This document shows, piece after piece, positions 1 through 8,869 of a stretch of DNA of 64,000 nucleotides. Within the stretch, counting starts at the first letter, position 1; each line of letters starts with the position of its first letter. The stretch is from Nitrospira sp. Its GTDB lineage: Bacteria > Nitrospirota > Nitrospiria > Nitrospirales > Nitrospiraceae. The translations under genes and the position numbers were made by a program. The notes beneath the pieces are model-generated. The model was not told where the DNA came from and searched no databases. It saw nothing but the letters and a program-made list of their open reading frames with translations. The DNA lies in assembly GCA_024998595.1 (NCBI GenBank), contig JACOEK010000002.1:310001-374000 (forward strand), given 5' to 3'.

Positions 1-567
1 AATTGTGTAGTCGCCTTCCGTCACTTCGCCTTTCGTACCGTAAAGCAATTGCGCCTCGATAAAAATCACCGGATTCTTGTCACGAATCGCGCTCTTCAGC
101 AAACCCTTCGCATCGTGCGGCGTGGCCGGCGCGACAACTTTCAATCCAGGGACGTGGCAGAACCAGGCTTCCAGGCTTTGCGAATGTTGCGCCCCCAGTT
201 GATGCGCCGCGCTGCCGGGGCCACGAATCACCAGCGGCACCGAGAGCTGGCCACCGGACATGTACCGGATTTTGGCCGCGTTGTTCACGATCTGATCCAG
301 CGCGACGATACCGAAGTTCATGGTCATCAACTCGACGATCGGGTGCAACCCAGCCATGGCCGCCCCGATGGCGAGGCCGGTGAACCCGGCTTCGGTGATG
401 GGCGTATCAACCACCCGTTGAGGGCCGAATTCCTCGACAAACCCCTTCGTCACTTTGAACGCGCCCTGGTAATAGCCCACTTCTTCGCCGATCAAGAAGA
501 TGCGCGGGTCGCGGCGCATTTCCTCCCGCATGGCTTGGTTGAGAGCTTCCCGATAGGACAACAACAT
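1..567 (-). CDS. pdhB: Pyruvate dehydrogenase E1 component, beta subunit (3' part missing)
   Basis: This is the beta half of the thiamine-diphosphate E1 enzyme that decarboxylates pyruvate in the pyruvate dehydrogenase complex. The frame is open from an ATG at 565-567 to the window edge, giving 189 residues of an expected ~325. It starts MLLSYREALNQAM and contains the transketolase-like motifs IFLIGEEVGYYQGAFKVTKG, TPITEAGFTGLAIGAAMAG and RGPGSAAHQLGAQHSQSLEA that are typical of E1 beta. The start lies 8 bp after the stop of the alpha-subunit gene, so the two are co-transcribed. An E2 gene would be expected beyond the left edge. A branched-chain or acetoin dehydrogenase E1 beta is the main alternative. 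Confidence 0.93.
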   Translation of the reverse strand, partial: MLLSYREALNQAMREEMRRDPRIFLIGEEVGYYQGAFKVTKGFVEEFGPQRVVDTPITEAGFTGLAIGAAMAGLHPIVELMTMNFGIVALDQIVNNAAKIRYMSGGQLSVPLVIRGPGSAAHQLGAQHSQSLEAWFCHVPGLKVVAPATPHDAKGLLKSAIRDKNPVIFIEAQLLYGTKGEVTEGDYTI

Positions 568-575
568 AGACGTTC

Positions 576-1553
576 CTAGTCTTCCACCATGACATCGGCA
601 TACAAACTTGCAGGATCGGGAAACGGACTCTCGTCGGCAAACTTTACCGCTGCCGTTACGACTTCGCCGATCTCCCGCTCGAGTTGCTTGAAATCGGCCT
701 CGTCGCAACGCGCCTGGCTCAGCATCGTCTCCCTCAACAGCGTCAGCGGGTCACGCTTGCGATGTTCCTCGACTTCATCCTTGCTCCGATAATGGCCATG
801 CGAGGGATCGGCCATCGAGTGCCCCATGAAGCGATAGGTCATCGCCTCGATGAAGAACGGCCCATGCCCGGCACGCACCTGATCCACCACCCTGTGCATC
901 AATGAACGCACGGCGAGCACGTCCATGCCATCTACTCGCTCGGCCGCAATGCCATAGGAGCGCGCGGCCTCCGCCACGTTTTCGTACAACGCCACGGCTC
1001 GTTGCACGGGCGTACCCATTCCGTATCGATTGTTCTCACAGATAAAAATCACCGGCAGTTTCCACAGAGCCGCCAGATTAAATGCTTCATGCGCCTGGCC
1101 ACTCGGCACGGCGCCTTCTCCAAAGAAACAGACGGTGACCAGATCCTGCTTCTGATATTTCGTCGTAAAGGCCAATCCCGTCGCCAATGGGATATGCCCA
1201 CCGACGATGGCGTAGCCGCCCATGAAACGTTTCGAAAGATCTACCAAATGCATCGAGCCGCCCTTGCCCTGACACAAGCCGGTCGCCTTGCCGAAGAGCT
1301 CAGCCATTACCTTGTTAGGATCAGAACCGCGGGCCAGACAATGTCCGTGATCGCGATAGGCGCTGATCGCATAATCATCCGGCCGCAGCGCTGCGATCGC
1401 CCCGACGGCAATCGCTTCTTCCCCGATGTACAGGTGGAGAAACCCGGCGATCTTGGCGAGCGCATACATCTCCGCCGACTTTTCTTCAAACCGGCGAATC
1501 AACAACATCTGGCGGTAGAGCCCCAGCAGATCGGCCTTGTCCATGTGGGTCAT
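576..1553 (-). CDS. pdhA: Pyruvate dehydrogenase E1 component, alpha subunit
   Basis: Alpha subunit of the two-component E1, about 325 residues, the usual size. It binds thiamine diphosphate and decarboxylates pyruvate. Visible marks are the N-terminal RRFEEKSAEMY segment, YRDHGH (about 67-72), GKGGSMH, and the ThDP-binding block from about 145 to 175 ending in ICENN. The metal-binding GDG of that block reads GEG here (FFGEGAVPSG), a conservative change. HSMADPSHGHYRSKDEV matches the phosphorylation-loop region. The start at 1553 (MTHMDKADL) is preferred over the more upstream ATG at 1571; 1544 is also possible. It is followed after 8 bp by the beta subunit. Confidence 0.93.
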   Translation of the reverse strand: MTHMDKADLLGLYRQMLLIRRFEEKSAEMYALAKIAGFLHLYIGEEAIAVGAIAALRPDDYAISAYRDHGHCLARGSDPNKVMAELFGKATGLCQGKGGSMHLVDLSKRFMGGYAIVGGHIPLATGLAFTTKYQKQDLVTVCFFGEGAVPSGQAHEAFNLAALWKLPVIFICENNRYGMGTPVQRAVALYENVAEAARSYGIAAERVDGMDVLAVRSLMHRVVDQVRAGHGPFFIEAMTYRFMGHSMADPSHGHYRSKDEVEEHRKRDPLTLLRETMLSQARCDEADFKQLEREIGEVVTAAVKFADESPFPDPASLYADVMVED

Positions 1554-1699
1554 TATGCATGCCCACCACAAGACGACTCAACCGGGATGTTTGGAGGTCA
1601 GCACAGCGCGGAACGAATGGAAGGAAACCGGTCGAGGGAGGAGTGGGATTGCACAGAAGATAGCGGTGGGGGCACACATGCCCGCACCGCTATGCGAAA

Positions 1700-2374
1700 T
1701 TATTTCACCTGCGAAAAATCCGCGTCGAACTGCATGGTCTGACCATCCTGCAAGGTCACCACGATGGTGGTTTTGGCATTGGGATCGAACGATTCGTATC
1801 CGAAGCGGGCGGTGAAACGCGACCGGTACGCGGGGCCCGTGCCATCGTTTTTTCTCCCTCGATCAGCCGGGCTGAGATCCACCGGGCGGATATTCTTGCC
1901 CTTTTGCTGAAAGACGAGGTCCGCCTTCTCGGCGAAGTATTCGTCATCGCCGCATAACTGCACCTCGACTTCCATGTTCGGCATATCCACGACTTTTTGG
2001 ATGAACTCGTCGGGCATGCGGACGTCTTTCTTCTGCTTTTTCGATTCGGCCGCTTCTTGCCTGCCGAACGCCTCTAACCGGTAGCGCTTGGTGCGAAGAA
2101 TGGCGCTGGGACCGCAGGGATCTTTTTCGGGATCTGCGCCGACTCGCGTGACTAGCGAGGCCTGCTGTAGGATTTTTTTCACGTCCTCCGGTGATCCGGC
2201 TTTATCCATAGGCGCTCGCCCGGCTTCCAGGGCTTTCCTGGCTTCTTCGGGAGACAACTTCACATCAATCGCCCACGCCGGCCCGCTGACCGCCAACGCC
2301 ATTGCTCCAACCACCAACCCGACTACCGCATGCGTAGTTGCACGCCGACCTGCCCTGCCATCATTCGCGCGCAT
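1700..2374 (-). CDS. Hypothetical exported protein
   Basis: A 224-residue protein I do not recognise. It begins with a basic segment and a hydrophobic stretch ending GPAWA, a good signal peptide with cleavage near residue 35, so it is probably periplasmic. The mature part is charged and has two cysteines (DPCGPSA and VQLCGDD) that could form a disulfide. The C-terminal ~60 residues look beta-rich (TTIVVTLQDGQTMQF). The ATG at 2372-2374 is preceded by AGGGAGG at good spacing, which supports this start. It stands alone between pdhA and maf. Confidence 0.75.
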   Translation of the reverse strand: MRANDGRAGRRATTHAVVGLVVGAMALAVSGPAWAIDVKLSPEEARKALEAGRAPMDKAGSPEDVKKILQQASLVTRVGADPEKDPCGPSAILRTKRYRLEAFGRQEAAESKKQKKDVRMPDEFIQKVVDMPNMEVEVQLCGDDEYFAEKADLVFQQKGKNIRPVDLSPADRGRKNDGTGPAYRSRFTARFGYESFDPNAKTTIVVTLQDGQTMQFDADFSQVK

Positions 2375-2479
2375 GAGTACCTCCCTGACGCGTCACTGAA
2401 CAAAGGCGCATTGTAAAAGGATTGGGAAGACCATTTCAATCTCACGCTAATCGGAATAAGGGTGGACGATCGGGCTCGG

Positions 2480-3112
2480 CTAGGAGCGGAAGTGATCCCA
2501 ATTCGGATAGGGCGTGCGGACGTAGAGCTGATCGATGTCGACCGGACAGGACAGGCCGCGCTGCTGCAACATCTCAGCGACAAGCCGCAGGGGCAACCCC
2601 ACGGCCGCGGTGTAGTCGCCCTCGATCCGCTCAATGAATGCGGCCCCGCCTCCCTGAATGGAATACGCACCGGCTTTGCCCAGGCTCTCGCCGGTTCTGA
2701 GGTAGGCAGCTAACGCGGCGTCGTTCAGAGGTTTCATCGTCACCAGCACCGTTGCGAGTCGGACTTCGCAGCGCTCAAGCTCGGGCCCTGCCAGCGCCAC
2801 GGCTGTCACAATCCGATGCTTCTGACCAGCCAGACGACGGAGCATCACCCCCGCTTCGGCCACATCGTCCGGCTTTCCCAGCACCGCACCGCCGAGATCG
2901 ATCAACGTGTCGCTTCCAAGAATGAGGGAATCAGGACAAGATGCGACACAAGACTTGGCTTTGCCTGCGGCGAATTCCTCGGCTTGCTTCTCGGCAGCCA
3001 CCTGCAGTCGCACCTGTTCAATGAATGGCGGGGCAACGACATCGAAGGGCACCCCCAGGAGAGTCAGTAATTCATGCCGCCGAGGCGAGGTGGAAGCCAG
3101 GATCAGTCGCAT
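2480..3112 (-). CDS. maf: Maf-family nucleoside triphosphate pyrophosphatase
   Basis: House-cleaning enzyme that hydrolyses non-canonical or excess NTPs (dTTP/UTP type) to the monophosphate and pyrophosphate. It has 210 residues, normal length. The N-terminal ASTSPRRHELL motif, LILGSDTLIDLGG (the SDT catalytic region), LGKPDDVAEA and the C-terminal GGGAAFIERIEGDYTAAVGLPL are diagnostic. The start is 3 bp from the stop of the upstream dihydrouridine synthase gene, so it is the last gene of a three-gene operon with the DUF692 and dus genes. Confidence 0.93.
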   Translation of the reverse strand: MRLILASTSPRRHELLTLLGVPFDVVAPPFIEQVRLQVAAEKQAEEFAAGKAKSCVASCPDSLILGSDTLIDLGGAVLGKPDDVAEAGVMLRRLAGQKHRIVTAVALAGPELERCEVRLATVLVTMKPLNDAALAAYLRTGESLGKAGAYSIQGGGAAFIERIEGDYTAAVGLPLRLVAEMLQQRGLSCPVDIDQLYVRTPYPNWDHFRS

Positions 3113-3115
3113 GGG

Positions 3116-4300
3116 TCAGGATGCGCAGGGGTGAGGAATGTGAGCTTCCAGCGGAGCCGAGTCGGATGCGGCGGCCTCTTCCAGCATGAGGTCCTGACAA
3201 AACTCTGCGACGATGCGTTCGACATCCTGCACGGTCGAGACTCCGAACATCTTTCCCCGCATGGCCGCCGCGTGAGGAAATCCTTTGCAGTACCAGCCAA
3301 GATGTTTCCGGATGGAGCGGAAGCAGTCCAAGCCCGCAATGGCCTCATACTGCCGCGCATGATCGAGCATGACCTGCATGCGGTGACGCAGGGACACCGG
3401 CGGCTCCCACATGGTGGCTGGAAGCGCCGACAGCTCGAGCCGCTCGGTGAACGCGCGGCGGGCTTGCTCTTTTTCACGAAAGAACCACGGTGCGCCGAGT
3501 GTTCCGCGCCCGACCAGCACCCCCTGAACCCGGCTCTCGGCGACGCGTCGAACGGCATCGACCAAGGTATTGAGATCGCCATTCCCCAGGATCAATGTCC
3601 CTGTGTCCTGGGCGAGCTTGGCCGCCTCGGCAATGGCCGCCCAATCAGCGGCGCCGCGATACATCTGTTGCAAGGTTCGGCCGTGCACCGTAATGGCTGC
3701 TGGACGCGCTTCCAGCAAATGCTCCACCCATCGCTCGACTACCACACAATCGAACCCCAATCGCGTCTTGATGGACAGCGGGAGCAGCGGGCGCGGCACA
3801 ACGGGAGAGCCGGAACGCCGATGATTCAGCTCGTGAATGAATTCGATGCGAGACGGTTTGAATCCCTGGGTGTGGATCGACTGCCCACCGGCCCAATCCT
3901 CCAACCCCTGCCTCGCAGCCTGCAGGATGGCATGGGCCAGATCCGGTGTTTTGATCAGCGCTGCGCCTGAGCCGGATGCCGCCACACTTTTCGACGGGCA
4001 GCCCATGTTGATATCGAGACCGTCAAATCCGAGCTCGCAGACCACCTGCGCGGCCCGATAGAATTGCTCCGGATCCTTGCCGTACAGCTGGGCCACAATC
4101 GGCCGTTCGGCCTCGCTGTAAATCAGAGAGGACAGCAGATGGTCCGGGCCACGGCAGATCTCATTCACGTTGGTGAACTCGGTAAATGTAATGTCGGGCC
4201 GTCCCTGCGAAGCCACCACGCGCCGGAAGGCGGCATCGGTCACTCCGTCCATCGGAGCCAACCCTAAAATGGGCTGTGGAAGCGTCGTCCAAAAGCTCAT
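3116..4300 (-). CDS. tRNA-dihydrouridine synthase
   Basis: FMN-dependent enzyme that reduces specific uridines of tRNA to dihydrouridine. It has 394 residues, somewhat longer than the usual 320-350. The TIM-barrel start LAPMDGVTDAAFR, the catalytic cysteine in DINMGCPSKSVAASGSGAAL (Cys101), LSIKTRLGFD and ITVHGRTLQQMY are all present. A ~35-residue segment around 135-170 (after ARQGLEDW) is an insertion relative to the typical enzyme. Its ATG overlaps the TGA of the DUF692 gene by 4 bp, implying translational coupling. The subfamily (DusA, B or C) cannot be fixed by eye. Confidence 0.92.
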   Translation of the reverse strand: MSFWTTLPQPILGLAPMDGVTDAAFRRVVASQGRPDITFTEFTNVNEICRGPDHLLSSLIYSEAERPIVAQLYGKDPEQFYRAAQVVCELGFDGLDINMGCPSKSVAASGSGAALIKTPDLAHAILQAARQGLEDWAGGQSIHTQGFKPSRIEFIHELNHRRSGSPVVPRPLLPLSIKTRLGFDCVVVERWVEHLLEARPAAITVHGRTLQQMYRGAADWAAIAEAAKLAQDTGTLILGNGDLNTLVDAVRRVAESRVQGVLVGRGTLGAPWFFREKEQARRAFTERLELSALPATMWEPPVSLRHRMQVMLDHARQYEAIAGLDCFRSIRKHLGWYCKGFPHAAAMRGKMFGVSTVQDVERIVAEFCQDLMLEEAAASDSAPLEAHIPHPCAS

Positions 4301-5799
4301 GAGCCCACCTGCGCCGACCCGATCGGTTCATTTGCCGCACGATACGCAGCCCGCAATTCCTCGGCCTCAGTATCCACGACTGCAGAAGCTGACAGGCAGG
4401 CCTGTCCTACGAACTCGACGAACCGGTCGATCTTCAGCAGGAAAAAATCATAGTCATCCTGATCATGTCTTGGCCGGCTGAACCAGAATGGCACGAATCG
4501 CTCTAGTGGAAGGTGCGCCTCGCTGAGGGCACGGCAGGTCTTCGGAAACATATCCTGTAAGTCACCGCCCCAATGCAGCAGTTCGTGCGGCAGATAGCTA
4601 TCGCGATAGCGGTGCAGATTCTCAGGCGATCCGCCCAGCAAGGACGGGTCTGCCGGCATCGATCCAGGATCTTGCGTCGTGACGAATTGCACATAGGTGC
4701 CGTACTGCCGTTGCAAGGCATCGCGCTCATCCGAGGTCAGAACCTGCCCCCTCTCGGGCGATCGATTGGTCGCCGGCGACGGAGCTGCCGTACAACTCTG
4801 TTGCAGTTCGTTGACCATTGCCTCAAACCGCCCACGACACTGCCTGAACTCTTCAACGATCATCGCAATCGACTTGGTATCAACTTCGAGAGCCACGCCC
4901 TTGAGTGATGTCAGGCGTGGATGAGCCAGGACTTGGGCCAACAGATCAAATAGGATTTCTGGAATGGGAGCTCCGTGGGCATCAATCCAGTAGGGCAATG
5001 AACTGCCGTCTGCTGCAACCCGGCAGTCAGGAGAGCTCGCAAATTCAGCCAGTCCGGCCACATGGATCTCGATCACCCGTTCCATTGGAAACGCATCGAG
5101 GAAGTCCGCGGCGAAGTCTTCCAACCGCTGTCGTTGCCAGGCCGCTGTGTAGCGATACACGGTCCAGAGATGTCCGATATCCAGCACTAAGCCACAGGCC
5201 GCCCGGTCGGTGACCGTACGGAAAAATTCAGGAATCGCCAGCGTGCCGCAGCCGAAATACGTGAGCGGCGGCATTTCCAAGAGAACCAGCGCAGGATCGC
5301 TTGCATTTCCGCGCGCGTACTGATCCACTTGGCTTTGGAGATAGGCCAGGTTTTGAGCCGTCATTCTGGCCGACAACTCCGTATACAGCGGGGGCAGATA
5401 GGTGCCGAAGGCATAACCCGCCATCTGCTTGGACGCGCATTCATGATTCAGCCAGGCGCTGTGCAGGGCGATGATCTGCGCACAGGCTTCCGCCACACCC
5501 TGCCGGCCGGAAACACTGTCGGGGAATTCCGGTTGCGTACTCCACAAGCCTTCACCATGGTAGGGAAGTTTGATTCCCGGTAATTGTTGCCGCACCCACT
5601 GCATCGCGGATGTCGTGGCTTTGAACACTTCCAGATATCCCGGCTCCAACCCCGTTTCACGAAGCGCTTGGACCAGATGCAGCAGATCCGGAGAATACAC
5701 GTCCACGGACAGCCCCAGACCATGCGCAGAAACGTTTTTCGCACGTTGTGTGAATTCACTTTGCATCAGATCACATTTGGCATATTTTGAAGCAACCAT
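4297..5799 (-). CDS. DUF692/MNIO-family metalloenzyme with C-terminal extension
   Basis: Resembles the multinuclear non-heme iron oxidative (MNIO, formerly DUF692/UPF0276) family, whose members MbnB and TglH modify cysteines of ribosomal peptides. It has 500 residues, whereas a plain MNIO domain is ~280-300. Residues 25-310 form the TIM-barrel-like domain with the expected pattern of possible metal ligands: His81 (YHGEGLW), His113, His119-Glu120, Glu175 (LLEMP), Asp207/His210 (LVLDIGHLW), Glu244/His246 (EIHVAGL), Asp273/His275 (DAHGAPIPE) and Glu305. Residues ~350-490 are an extra domain (YRDSYLPHEL, DMFPKTCRAL, WFSRPRHDQDDYDF) faintly like the DUF2063-type partner proteins of MNIO enzymes. 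No precursor peptide gene is adjacent. It overlaps dus by 4 bp. Confidence 0.78.
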   Translation of the reverse strand: MVASKYAKCDLMQSEFTQRAKNVSAHGLGLSVDVYSPDLLHLVQALRETGLEPGYLEVFKATTSAMQWVRQQLPGIKLPYHGEGLWSTQPEFPDSVSGRQGVAEACAQIIALHSAWLNHECASKQMAGYAFGTYLPPLYTELSARMTAQNLAYLQSQVDQYARGNASDPALVLLEMPPLTYFGCGTLAIPEFFRTVTDRAACGLVLDIGHLWTVYRYTAAWQRQRLEDFAADFLDAFPMERVIEIHVAGLAEFASSPDCRVAADGSSLPYWIDAHGAPIPEILFDLLAQVLAHPRLTSLKGVALEVDTKSIAMIVEEFRQCRGRFEAMVNELQQSCTAAPSPATNRSPERGQVLTSDERDALQRQYGTYVQFVTTQDPGSMPADPSLLGGSPENLHRYRDSYLPHELLHWGGDLQDMFPKTCRALSEAHLPLERFVPFWFSRPRHDQDDYDFFLLKIDRFVEFVGQACLSASAVVDTEAEELRAAYRAANEPIGSAQVGS

Positions 5800-5960
5800 A
5801 GTGACTATAGTTTATGTGCAGTCTAAGCGCCTAACCTCTTGGTTGACAAGGGAAGATGGGGAAACGGGTCCGGCAAACCGATCTGATATACTTCCTTTCG
5901 ACGTGGTGGTCGCCGGGCCGCACCGTTAGCCCCTCTCACGGCGAGAAATAGGCTTACAAC

Positions 5961-6737
5961 ATGACACGAACCGGCTCCATGCTCCGCGACAAACCGACTC
6001 ATTCGACAACCCCTATGGTGGCCCACATGATGACACCCGGCGTGGTACAGATTCCCGGGGATGTCTCTGTCAGCGAGGCCGCCTCGCTCCTCGATCGGGA
6101 ACAGATGCCCTGCCTGCTGATCAAGGACGGCGAAGCCGCCTTCGGCATCATGACCTCTGGCGACATCGTCAAAAAAGTCGTCGCCCAGGGGCTCGAACCG
6201 CACGATGTCGAGGTGCGGTCCATCATGTCGAAGCCAGTTCATTCCGTCGAATGTGACCAGATTCTTGACGATGCCACCAGCGTCATGGCTTCTACCGGCA
6301 CCTCTCTCCTGATCGTCACCAAACAAGGTCAACCAGTCGGCATCCTGACGGCACGTGACTTGGCCTTGGCGCCGAAACGTTGCGAGACCTGTCTTCCCGC
6401 CACCGTTCGCGTGACCAACGGCGAGGGCGAAGGCGCAAAACACACCGCCACGATCAGGCAACTCAGCCATGTCGGCGCGTCTATCGAGAGTCGCACGTTG
6501 CTGCTTCCCGGAACGAGCATCGTGCTGTCGTTCATTCTTCCCGGAGCGGATTTAAGTTTCTCTCTGCAAGGCACCATCCTCAACAGCAGTTACGAGCCGG
6601 AATTCCACGAAGACCGGAATGTGCTCGGAACCTACCCGGCAATCGACATTCAATTCACTCCCATGCCGTCTTCCGACGAATCAAAAATTCGCGCTTGGGT
6701 GTTGCAAAACCTGCCGCGTGCCTCGGATCTCTCCTAA
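5961..6737 (+). CDS. CBS-pair and PilZ-like domain protein
   Basis: A 258-residue cytosolic protein with two CBS motifs (about 20-75, MVAHMMTPGVVQIPGDVSV, and 87-140, VRSIMSKPVHSVECD) followed by a PilZ-like beta-barrel (about 147-255). CBS pairs usually bind adenine nucleotides; PilZ domains usually bind cyclic-di-GMP. The second PilZ signature is recognisable (IRQLSHVGASIES, matching D/NxSxxG), but I see no RxxxR motif before it, so c-di-GMP binding is doubtful. No membrane segment. It is monocistronic or leads the LOG-family gene 100 bp downstream. The role is probably regulatory. Confidence 0.82.
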   Translation: MTRTGSMLRDKPTHSTTPMVAHMMTPGVVQIPGDVSVSEAASLLDREQMPCLLIKDGEAAFGIMTSGDIVKKVVAQGLEPHDVEVRSIMSKPVHSVECDQILDDATSVMASTGTSLLIVTKQGQPVGILTARDLALAPKRCETCLPATVRVTNGEGEGAKHTATIRQLSHVGASIESRTLLLPGTSIVLSFILPGADLSFSLQGTILNSSYEPEFHEDRNVLGTYPAIDIQFTPMPSSDESKIRAWVLQNLPRASDLS

Positions 6738-6838
6738 GTTTCCTCCGATGAATCTTTTGCTTCGAGCTCCCCGGCTTGTTATGATTTCATTCTCCGGCGA
6801 TACCCGTCCGGAGTTTACCGTGCTTTAGGTGACCATTC

Positions 6839-7894
6839 ATGAAAAGTCCTGCCGCGCGTTCGAAACCCGTTCCGACCAAAGACGAAATTCTCACCCAAAT
6901 CACGACCCTACTTGACCGCCCGGACGACGACGTCCAGGCCGCACTCATGAAAGAAATCCTCGCGGGCGTCATCCGGCTCTCAGAATCGCAATTGGATGTG
7001 CTGGACCTGAAGATCGTGAATCGAGCACTCAAAGAACTGCGGCATGCCTTCCGAGTGTTTCAAGGCTATCGAGACCGCCTGAAGATTAGCGTTTTCGGCT
7101 CAGCCCGCACCCCCGCCGACGATCCGAACTACCAATTGGCATTTCAGTTCGCCCGGCGAATGGTGGAAGAAGGCTACATGACCATCACCGGCGGCGCCGA
7201 CGGCATCATGCGGGCGTCGCAGGAAGGCGCGGGCCGTGAACATAGCTTCGGGGTCAACATCATGCTGCCCTTTGAACAGGGGGCCAATGCCGTCATCGCC
7301 GACGATCCCAAGCTCGTCACCTTTAAGTATTTTTTCACCCGCAAGCTCATGTTCCAAAAAGAATCGCACGCGATTGCGTTATTTCCAGGCGGGTTCGGCA
7401 CGCATGACGAGGGCTTTGAGATCATGACGCTCGTGCAAACCGGCAAAAGCGATCCGAAACCGATCGTGTGTCTCCAGGCTCCGGGCTGCGATTATTGGAA
7501 CCACTGGAATTCATTTATCACCGAACAGCTGTTGAAGCGCCGCCTGATCAACGCCGAAGACCTCGCCCTCTTCACCATCGTCGATAATGTGGAAGATGCG
7601 GTCACAGAAATACGCACCTTCTATCGGCGCTATCACTCCCTCCGATTTGTGGGACGTCAGCTTGTGATCAGGCTGAAAACTCCATTGACCGCGGAGCAAG
7701 TCGAAGAGGTGCAGCGTCAATTCAAGGACATGTTGACGGAGGGCACGTTTGAGCAACGGCCGTCGCTCCCGGAAGAAATAGATGAGCCCGGCTTGAAGGA
7801 CCTCGCACGATTGACCTTTTCATTCAATCGCCGTAATGCGGGCCGCCTGCGGCAGTTGATCAATCACCTCAACCACCTTCCGGCGACCGCCTAA
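6839..7894 (+). CDS. LOG-family nucleotide 5'-monophosphate nucleosidase-like protein
   Basis: Rossmann-fold protein of the LOG (lysine decarboxylase-like) family, related to PpnN and cytokinin-activating phosphoribohydrolases that split nucleoside monophosphates into base and ribose 5-phosphate. It has 351 residues; an N-terminal helical region of ~80 precedes the catalytic domain, and a C-terminal helical part follows. KISVFGSAR begins the fold, ITGGADGIMRASQEGA and the family signature PGGFGTHDEGFE (183-194) form the active site. The true substrate is not known. An AGGTGA ribosome site precedes the ATG. Confidence 0.88.
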   Translation: MKSPAARSKPVPTKDEILTQITTLLDRPDDDVQAALMKEILAGVIRLSESQLDVLDLKIVNRALKELRHAFRVFQGYRDRLKISVFGSARTPADDPNYQLAFQFARRMVEEGYMTITGGADGIMRASQEGAGREHSFGVNIMLPFEQGANAVIADDPKLVTFKYFFTRKLMFQKESHAIALFPGGFGTHDEGFEIMTLVQTGKSDPKPIVCLQAPGCDYWNHWNSFITEQLLKRRLINAEDLALFTIVDNVEDAVTEIRTFYRRYHSLRFVGRQLVIRLKTPLTAEQVEEVQRQFKDMLTEGTFEQRPSLPEEIDEPGLKDLARLTFSFNRRNAGRLRQLINHLNHLPATA

Positions 7895-7989
7895 GCGAAT
7901 GCAGGCGATGCCGGCAGCCGGGCCGGCTCGCCCGCATCCTGAGATAGCTCTTTAGTCTCCATGAACGGACATGCTAAGGTGGTGAGCCT

Positions 7990-8844
7990 ATGAGCGCAGC
8001 CACCATGCGAACCCTGTCTTCTTCTCCTCCCACGCTGATTCTCTATCATGCTGAATGTGCTGATGGTTTCGGCGCCGCCTGGGCCATTTGGCGGCGTTAT
8101 CCCGGAGCGGAGTATCGCCCCGTGAAACACGGTGAAGCGCCGCCGACCAATCTCGCGGGTCATCACATTGTCATGGTGGATTTCAGCTACAACCGGCCGA
8201 CGCTTGAAGCCATGGCCAAGGATGCGGCCAGCCTGGTTGTTCTGGACCATCACATCACCGCCGAGCAGGCGCTGGCCGACCTTCCCTATGCCTACTTCGA
8301 TCTCAACAAGTCGGGAGCGGTACTGGGATGGGAATGGGCCCATGATGAACCGGCCCCCTGGCTGCTGCGCTACATCCAAGATAAGGATTTGTGGCATTGG
8401 GCGCTTCCGAACAGTCGTGAAATCAGCGCCGCACTGGCCTCCTACCCGTTCGACTTTGAGCTTTGGACCCGATTCGAGCAGCGGGAGTTAGAACGCGAAG
8501 GCCGCGCCATTCTCCGCTACGAAAACGAACTCGTCACGAAACTGGCCTCACACGCGACGTTGGTGCAGTTCGAAGGCGTCACCGTTCCATCGGTCCACAG
8601 CTCGGTTCTCACCAGTCAAATCGGCGAACGGTTGTCCGCCGACCATCCGTTCTGTTTGATCTGGCATGATCGCAACGGTCGTCGATATTTCAGTATGCGT
8701 TCCCGCGAAGATGGAACCGATGTCGGTGCGATCGCAGCATCGTTCGGAGGCGGTGGCCATACCCATGCGGCCGGGTTCTCGGTTCCGCTGCAAGCCGACG
8801 ATGTCCCACCATCGAATCCTCGGCTTCCGCGTCCGGCAGCCTAA
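7990..8844 (+). CDS. DHH/DHHA1-family phosphoesterase-like protein
   Basis: 284-residue member of the DHH phosphoesterase superfamily (oligoribonucleases, RecJ-like proteins and cyclic-dinucleotide hydrolases). The N-terminal part carries LYHAECADGFGAAWA, VMVDFSY and the name-giving VVLDHHITAEQ (DHH at 86-88). The C-terminal DHHA1-type domain has the substrate-binding GGGGHTHAAGF. The exact substrate cannot be told from sequence. The gene ends 25 bp before the rhomboid start, so the two are probably co-transcribed. Confidence 0.87.
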   Translation: MSAATMRTLSSSPPTLILYHAECADGFGAAWAIWRRYPGAEYRPVKHGEAPPTNLAGHHIVMVDFSYNRPTLEAMAKDAASLVVLDHHITAEQALADLPYAYFDLNKSGAVLGWEWAHDEPAPWLLRYIQDKDLWHWALPNSREISAALASYPFDFELWTRFEQRELEREGRAILRYENELVTKLASHATLVQFEGVTVPSVHSSVLTSQIGERLSADHPFCLIWHDRNGRRYFSMRSREDGTDVGAIAASFGGGGHTHAAGFSVPLQADDVPPSNPRLPRPAA

Positions 8845-8869
8845 CAATTCTCTCAGACCAGGTGTCGCG

